From Cordia subcordata (lineage: Eukaryota > Streptophyta > Magnoliopsida > Boraginales > Cordiaceae), in contig JAPTOF010000001.1 in assembly GCA_028554755.1 (NCBI GenBank), positions 5,810,501-5,874,500 on the forward strand: a stretch of DNA of 64,000 nt. The letters run 5' to 3'. Shown here piece by piece: positions 59,901-64,000 of the stretch; position 1 is the stretch's first letter; each line of letters opens with the position of its first letter. The translations under genes were made by a program, and so were the position numbers. The notes beneath the pieces are model-generated. The model was not told the origin of the DNA. It did not search any database and saw nothing but the letters and a program-made list of their open reading frames with translations.

Positions 59901-62900
59901 AAATGTGCCAGTACTGCTAAACTTCTCATGGTTGTTAGTGGTTTTCTTTGCTGGAATTATTGTCTTATTGATGTATTTTCGTACAGAAGTTTGTGTCGTT
60001 CTTTTTGGCTAAATTTTGAATAACTTCTGGCAGGATGTGAAGGGTCCTCAAACTGTTGCGTTCAATCTCCCAAATGATGAGCGTACAGTAAAAGATCGAG
60101 GAACATCAATGGTCATGCTCAAGAATGTTCAGGAGGCAAAGTATATAGCTTTTCTGAATTCTTGAGTCTTTAGTCATATCATAAGACATGCATGAAAAGA
60201 TATGTGTCATCCTAGTAAAAGATACGTGCATAAGTGGATCTGTATTTTGGCCTTTGTATGATTTAATTTTTCATGACAGATCTGTTTCTGCCGACCAGGT
60301 TCAAGTTTATTCTTCAGCCTATTGCTGATGTATGTATCACAAAGGAACAGAGGGAGTTTGTAGACTTCGAATCTTTCTTCACTCATACAATTTGCCATGA
60401 GTGCGTCCATGGCATTGGACCTCATACCATTACACTTCCCAATGGGGAAGAGTCTACCGTGAGAAAGGTCAGTTTCTTTGTTGTCATTTTGTTGCAAAAC
60501 TTCCATCCATGGATCTCAAATTATGCTTAATTTATGACTGATATTTTCTCGCTAAACATGTGGGTTGTATAGTTGATCGTGTGGAGAAGATTTTAATCTA
60601 ACCAGTAGGTCTTATTCTAACAATTAAACGTAGGTGCACCTAAAAAGATGAGAGGTATTTAAATTTACATCAAACTAGTTTATGGACCTGTGTGGTGCTG
60701 CGGATTTTATATATATATACATATATATTATTTTACGTTTTTGCATGATTTAGATGATGATATAGTTAAAAATGATTCAATTTTATAATAAAAGAATTTA
60801 ATAATGTATTAAAAGCATATTTCTTTTAATCTAAACATTAATAAGATTTAGAAAAGAAAAGATAAAAGTAAAAAAACACTCAACACACAGGAAAGAAAGA
60901 ACAAACACTCACATTAAAGGAAAAAAAAATGGAAAGAAGATATGCTCACTAATTTTTCAAAAAAAGAAAGAACTAAAACTGTTGAGGGGGCTGTCATGTC
61001 AACCATTTCATTACATGGTATAGATGATGCTTCTGCTTGTGTACTATAGCAGTTCTTGTACCTGCAGGGTTGTGCATTACCTGACATATATGTCAAATTA
61101 TATGGAAGAATTGGATCAGAATAACCTATAAAACACTTTATCTACAAAAAAGATAATGCATTTCCGCAGGAGTTGCTTCTTAAACGCCCTTATTTGTTCT
61201 GTGTGATGGCATCATAACAATGTTCAGTTGCATGAAACAGGAATTACAAGAACTTCACTCAGCAATTGAAGAAGCCAAAGCTGATATTGTTGGCCTTTGG
61301 GCCCTGAAATTTCTAATCGACAAGGTAATTCAGTAATATTGCTTCCTATATTATATCTCTTATATGAAAGATTTTGCACTTTGCTCTCTCCTACTGCTTG
61401 ATAGTTTCAATTTTAGAGTCTCCATTATAGCGACAGCATCCAGTAGCATGTGGTTCAATAAGATCCTTCCTAGGTCAAAGAGAAACCTGCAATTTGGATG
61501 GTTGAATTTTGTTTTTCAACTTCCACAAGATTTGGATTTTTTTTCCCCTTTTGTAAGGTTCACAAGTGTTCACCAAATATGAGTAGGTGGCTAGCCATAC
61601 ATAAAGGCGTGACTGGAAATTGACTTAGAGAAGAAGTCAAATTCATTGCAAGAATAATTGGCTTTGAGCATGCCATTCTCCTGAATTATGGAATTCTGAT
61701 ATGAATTGCGCAGGCATCTATGGAGATCTGCCCTTCATCATTTCTCTCATGAACATAAAAGCCCAAAATATTCCCTTGGGAAAATCAAGATTTCGATTAA
61801 TCTGAATTTTCACATATCAAATTGTCCATTTACCCGATTTCCTTGTTGCTAAATGGCAGTTCACTCATTAGCTTATGTTTTAAAGTTTTGAGTGTGAAGA
61901 TGGTTCTGAGGTTGGGATAGTCTTTAAGTTTTCCGTGGGCTTTACATCCTACGCTGTCTCCTGTTGAAAGAAAAAGAAAAGAGTAAACATGTCGGGGGGG
62001 GGGGGGGAATGGGGAGAGAGAGAGAGAAAATATACCTATATTGAAGACAGTAACTAATCAATAAGAGCCACTACTGTCGGTGGTTCTAATGACTGCTGAA
62101 ATCTTGATATAGTTAAATTACAGTCAGAGATCTTATTTACAGGTTTCATTATCTTTTTTTAAGGGATCAACAGTAGTTCTTCACCTCCTCCCAATAGTGA
62201 CTCGAACTTTTAAATTGTAAGCCTAAAGTGGGGGGCGTAACTATTAACCTACAGCCTCACCTCTTATTGGCCTCATGACGTGGTGATTAAGAATTAAGAA
62301 TATAGAATTAGACTAATAAGAAAACAAGAGCAACAAGGAAACTTCCCATTTTAATTGTCATGCCGCTTGCCAATACGATCTTAATTCAATCTTGATTTCC
62401 CCAGCATTTTAATTGAGACCATTTTATTGCTTCTCCAACTAAATGCTTAAGTTATACTGTATGACAAATCTTCAATCTGGAATTTACTATTGCATAATTA
62501 AGAATTGCAATAACAATTTCACAATGAGTTGATTATCTTTGGGAGTCCAGGATTTGCTTCCAAGGAGCTTGGTCAAGTCCATGTATGTTTCGTTCCTCGC
62601 AACATGTTTCCGGTCTGTACGTTTCGGATTAGAGGAAGCTCACGGGTAAGTAATTCAATCGTCCTGCTTTAATCTGTAACATTGGCCTAACTTCATCATA
62701 TTTTGCCAAATTATGACAGAAAAGGACAGGCACTGCAGTTTAATTATTTGTTTGAAAAAGGTGCCTTCATTTTGCTTCCTGATCAAACATTCTCTGTGGA
62801 TTTTGACAAGGTATCACAAATTCAAGCATCTTATTTTTCTAGATGTTTCACTTTACCTTGAATTTAATTTGCATTTAATATCTTATTCTTTCGTGTTGCT

Positions 62901-64000
62901 AGGTTGAAGATGCAGTTAAGAGCTTGAGTAAGGAGATTCTTACAATACAGGGAAGAGGTGATAAGGATGCAGCACGAGCACTTCTTGAGAAATATGGTGT
63001 TAAGACAGAACCATTGAGCAATGCTCTGGCAAAACTGGAAGAGGTTCAGGTAACAGCTTTGGTAACTTCTATCTTTTAAAAATGATGCCCAACATTGCAA
63101 AAATATAGATTTACGCTTAAAAACCAGTCATCCCAAGGAAGAAATATTAAACCTCAATTAACACATATGTGGCTCTTTATTCTTGGTTCTAAAGTTCATT
63201 CTTTGGAAACATGCTGTCTATATGCTGGAAGAATTGAGTCTTGATTTTTTCATTTGGTTGAAGAATCCTTGAGTTTGGAGCAGTGGTTTCTACTTTCTAG
63301 TATAGTTTTTGATGTGATCCCTGGAACAAACTACATGAAGAGGATGCAGATGCGTATCTTGAAATAAATGCTAGACCAAAGCCTCAAACTCAAGGATATA
63401 TGCTGATATATGTGGCTACTTATTCTTCGTTCTAAAATTTTGAGCCAAATGCAACACCATTCTTCGTTCTAAAATTTTAAGCCAATGCAACACCATAGCT
63501 GGCAAGCACAAAAGATACAATTAAGAAAATTTAGTCAGCCACTGGACTGAAATCAATGAAGCTTTCTGACTCCCCGACTATCAAATTGAAGAATGATTCA
63601 ATGTTTCCCTAATCTCACCATCCCATACTACTTGCCACACATAATTAATAGTTAGCCACTTAATAGTAGTTTGAGACCCACTAAACCCCCGGAATTCTAC
63701 AAACAACCACCATTTACCGTCCGAACAGTTTTCTTCTCAATAAATTGCTCGGAACTTTGAAAAGCATGTAGGTAAAAATGAATCATTTCAGCAGATGACA
63801 CTTCCATTTCAATCTCAACGTTTAGAAACAAAATATTTAGCTGAAATGTATTCACTAGGTTGTCCTTTTACAGTGTATCCTAAAACATACAAAGTGTAAG
63901 CACAGATTAGTTCAATAGATAATTAGTCATTCATTTCTCTTGCGAACTTTGCATGTTCAGTGGAGCTCTGGGACATTTTTGACTGGGAAAACTAATTAAT
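47966..64000 (+). CDS. NUDT3: Nudix hydrolase fused to dipeptidyl peptidase III (NUDT3 type), 3' end beyond window
   Basis: Twenty exons: 47966-48114, 48792-48971, 49254-49331, 50753-50849, 51291-51424, 51847-51928, 53227-53313, 54295-54401, 55002-55173, 55288-55484, 55568-55649, 56568-56633, 57335-57412, 57507-57602, 60034-60140, 60299-60467, 61241-61324, 62551-62645, 62720-62810, 62903-63049. They join without a stop to 766 codons; Arabidopsis NUDT3 is about 770 residues, so only a short last exon is missing past 64,000. The N-terminal Nudix domain hydrolyses a nucleoside-diphosphate-like substrate. The C-terminal M49 domain removes dipeptides from peptide N-termini using zinc. The fusion is a known plant family. 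Intron 10 uses a GC donor; the others are GT-AG. The first 35 residues (Ala- then His-rich) extend beyond my recollection of the Arabidopsis start. They could be a targeting segment, or translation might begin at Met19. Confidence 0.93.
48792..51928 (+). other. Nudix domain portion (exons 2-6) of the NUDT3-type gene
   Basis: Residues about 50-215. The Nudix box lies at residues 97-119 (GHISAGDASLMTARKELEEE, then LGI). Compared with the consensus GX5EX7REUXEEXGU, Asp103 stands where Glu is usual and Lys111 where Arg is usual. The metal-binding glutamates Glu112, Glu115 and Glu116 are kept, so activity is plausible. The segment after the box (INNEYNDVYLVT) is also as in plant NUDT3 proteins. 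Confidence 0.85.
50393..50470 (+). mobile_element. tRNA-derived SINE head in intron 3 of the NUDT3-type gene
   Basis: ggggatagctcgaatggttg (box A type) is followed about 35 bp later by gtgttcaattcc (box B type), then an A-rich tail (aacaaaaaaattaaataaaa). The arrangement fits the 5' part of a tRNA-related SINE. It is not an intact tRNA gene because the arms do not pair properly. Confidence 0.45.
57603..60033 (+). other. Intron 14 of the NUDT3-type gene, containing LINE debris
   Basis: It is the longest intron of the gene (2,431 bp), GT-AG, phase 0. Its middle carries an RTE-type LINE remnant (about 58,170-58,910). Near 59,430-59,510 the phrase ANCYLCCKEVIASHFIL resembles the zinc-binding end region of L1-type LINEs, which may be a second fragment. 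Confidence 0.65.
58170..58910 (+). pseudogene. RTE-type LINE 3'-end remnant
   Basis: Short frames separated by stops read DRKIPLKLKRSYKIAT, then EILRWMYSNIEKDRIRN, then VEDKMRENCLRLFEHINRR. These are the successive landmarks at the C-terminal end of plant RTE-clade LINE polyproteins. A block of C7 followed by G14 (58,588-58,608) interrupts it. It is non-functional and in the same orientation as the host gene. Confidence 0.65.
62160..62260 (-). mobile_element. Possible SINE fragment in intron 17 of the NUDT3-type gene
   Basis: The minus strand reads gttaatagttacgcc and, about 35 bp later, agttcgagtcactattggga, a weak box A/box B arrangement. A similar agtgacttgaac segment occurs near 1770. 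This is a low-confidence call. Confidence 0.3.
63050..64000 (+). other. Intron 20 of the NUDT3-type gene (incomplete)
   Basis: It starts with gtaaca after the CAG at 63,049. No sequence encoding the expected short C-terminal segment is found up to 64,000, so the last exon lies outside. A 36/37-bp tandem duplication (63,424-63,460 and 63,461-63,496, tcttcgttctaaaatttt...) lies inside. Confidence 0.6.

Larger units (their letters stand above)
53227..63049 (+). other. Peptidase M49 (dipeptidyl peptidase III) portion (exons 7-20)
   Basis: Residues about 240-766. The zinc site shows HECVH at residues 604-608 (60,396-60,410) and the second conserved motif EEAKAD at 637-642 in exon 17, which supplies the glutamate ligand. 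Classical M49 enzymes have a six-residue HEXXGH motif; here the motif is five residues long. Other conserved blocks are PPGANFYPSDM, IGPYETYED, GPQTVAFNLPNDE and KDRGTSMVMLKNVQEAK. All catalytic elements I can recognise are intact. Confidence 0.88.

Noticed and set aside
1..64000. CRISPR arrays, bacterial operons, organellar rRNA or tRNA clusters
   Set aside because: None were seen. The gene structures and repeats are those of plant nuclear DNA.

Overview
The window is nuclear DNA of a flowering plant, most likely a eudicot. It is AT-rich. Its genes are interrupted by many introns with consensus plant splice sites, and the long intergenic stretches are full of plant-type transposon debris (copia, LINE, tRNA-derived SINE and MITE/foldback elements). 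I cannot name the species.

Layout. Positions 1-21,100 hold no gene I can support. They contain dispersed and tandem repeats, two neighbouring foldback elements with short-motif arrays (about 5.9-7.96 kb), nested inverted repeats (about 10.0-11.2 kb) and a MITE with long terminal inverted repeats (12.9-13.6 kb). A five-exon gene for a half-size ABC transporter, very close to the cytokinin exporter ABCG14, lies at 21,720-24,709 (+). From 24.7 to 31.2 kb there is a CCGAA-rich MITE and a LINE/RNase H remnant. A seven-exon gene for a plant CIR1-like (CBF1-interacting corepressor) protein occupies 31,284-40,059 (+). Its fourth intron is swollen by a three-copy 116-bp tandem repeat and a decayed, 3'-truncated Ty1/copia element in the same orientation. 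A two-exon SWIB/MDM2-domain gene follows at 41,348-43,239 (+). Another repeat-filled interval (43.2-47.9 kb) precedes the largest gene, a fused Nudix hydrolase/dipeptidyl peptidase III (NUDT3 type). I trace 20 exons of it from 47,966 to 63,049 (+); the last exon lies beyond the window.

All four genes are on the + strand. They are ordinary, independently transcribed eukaryotic genes: a membrane transporter, a nuclear RNA/transcription factor, a probable organellar chromatin/nucleoid protein and a two-domain hydrolase. Nothing indicates that they work as a pathway. I found no clearly new biological system. The most informative oddities are a reading-frame-required GC-AG intron and a duplicated splice acceptor in the NUDT3 gene, its five-residue zinc motif (HECVH), a 27-residue tandem repeat tail in the CIR1-like protein, the twin foldback elements, and four poly-G tracts that are each exactly 14 bases and all on the same strand.
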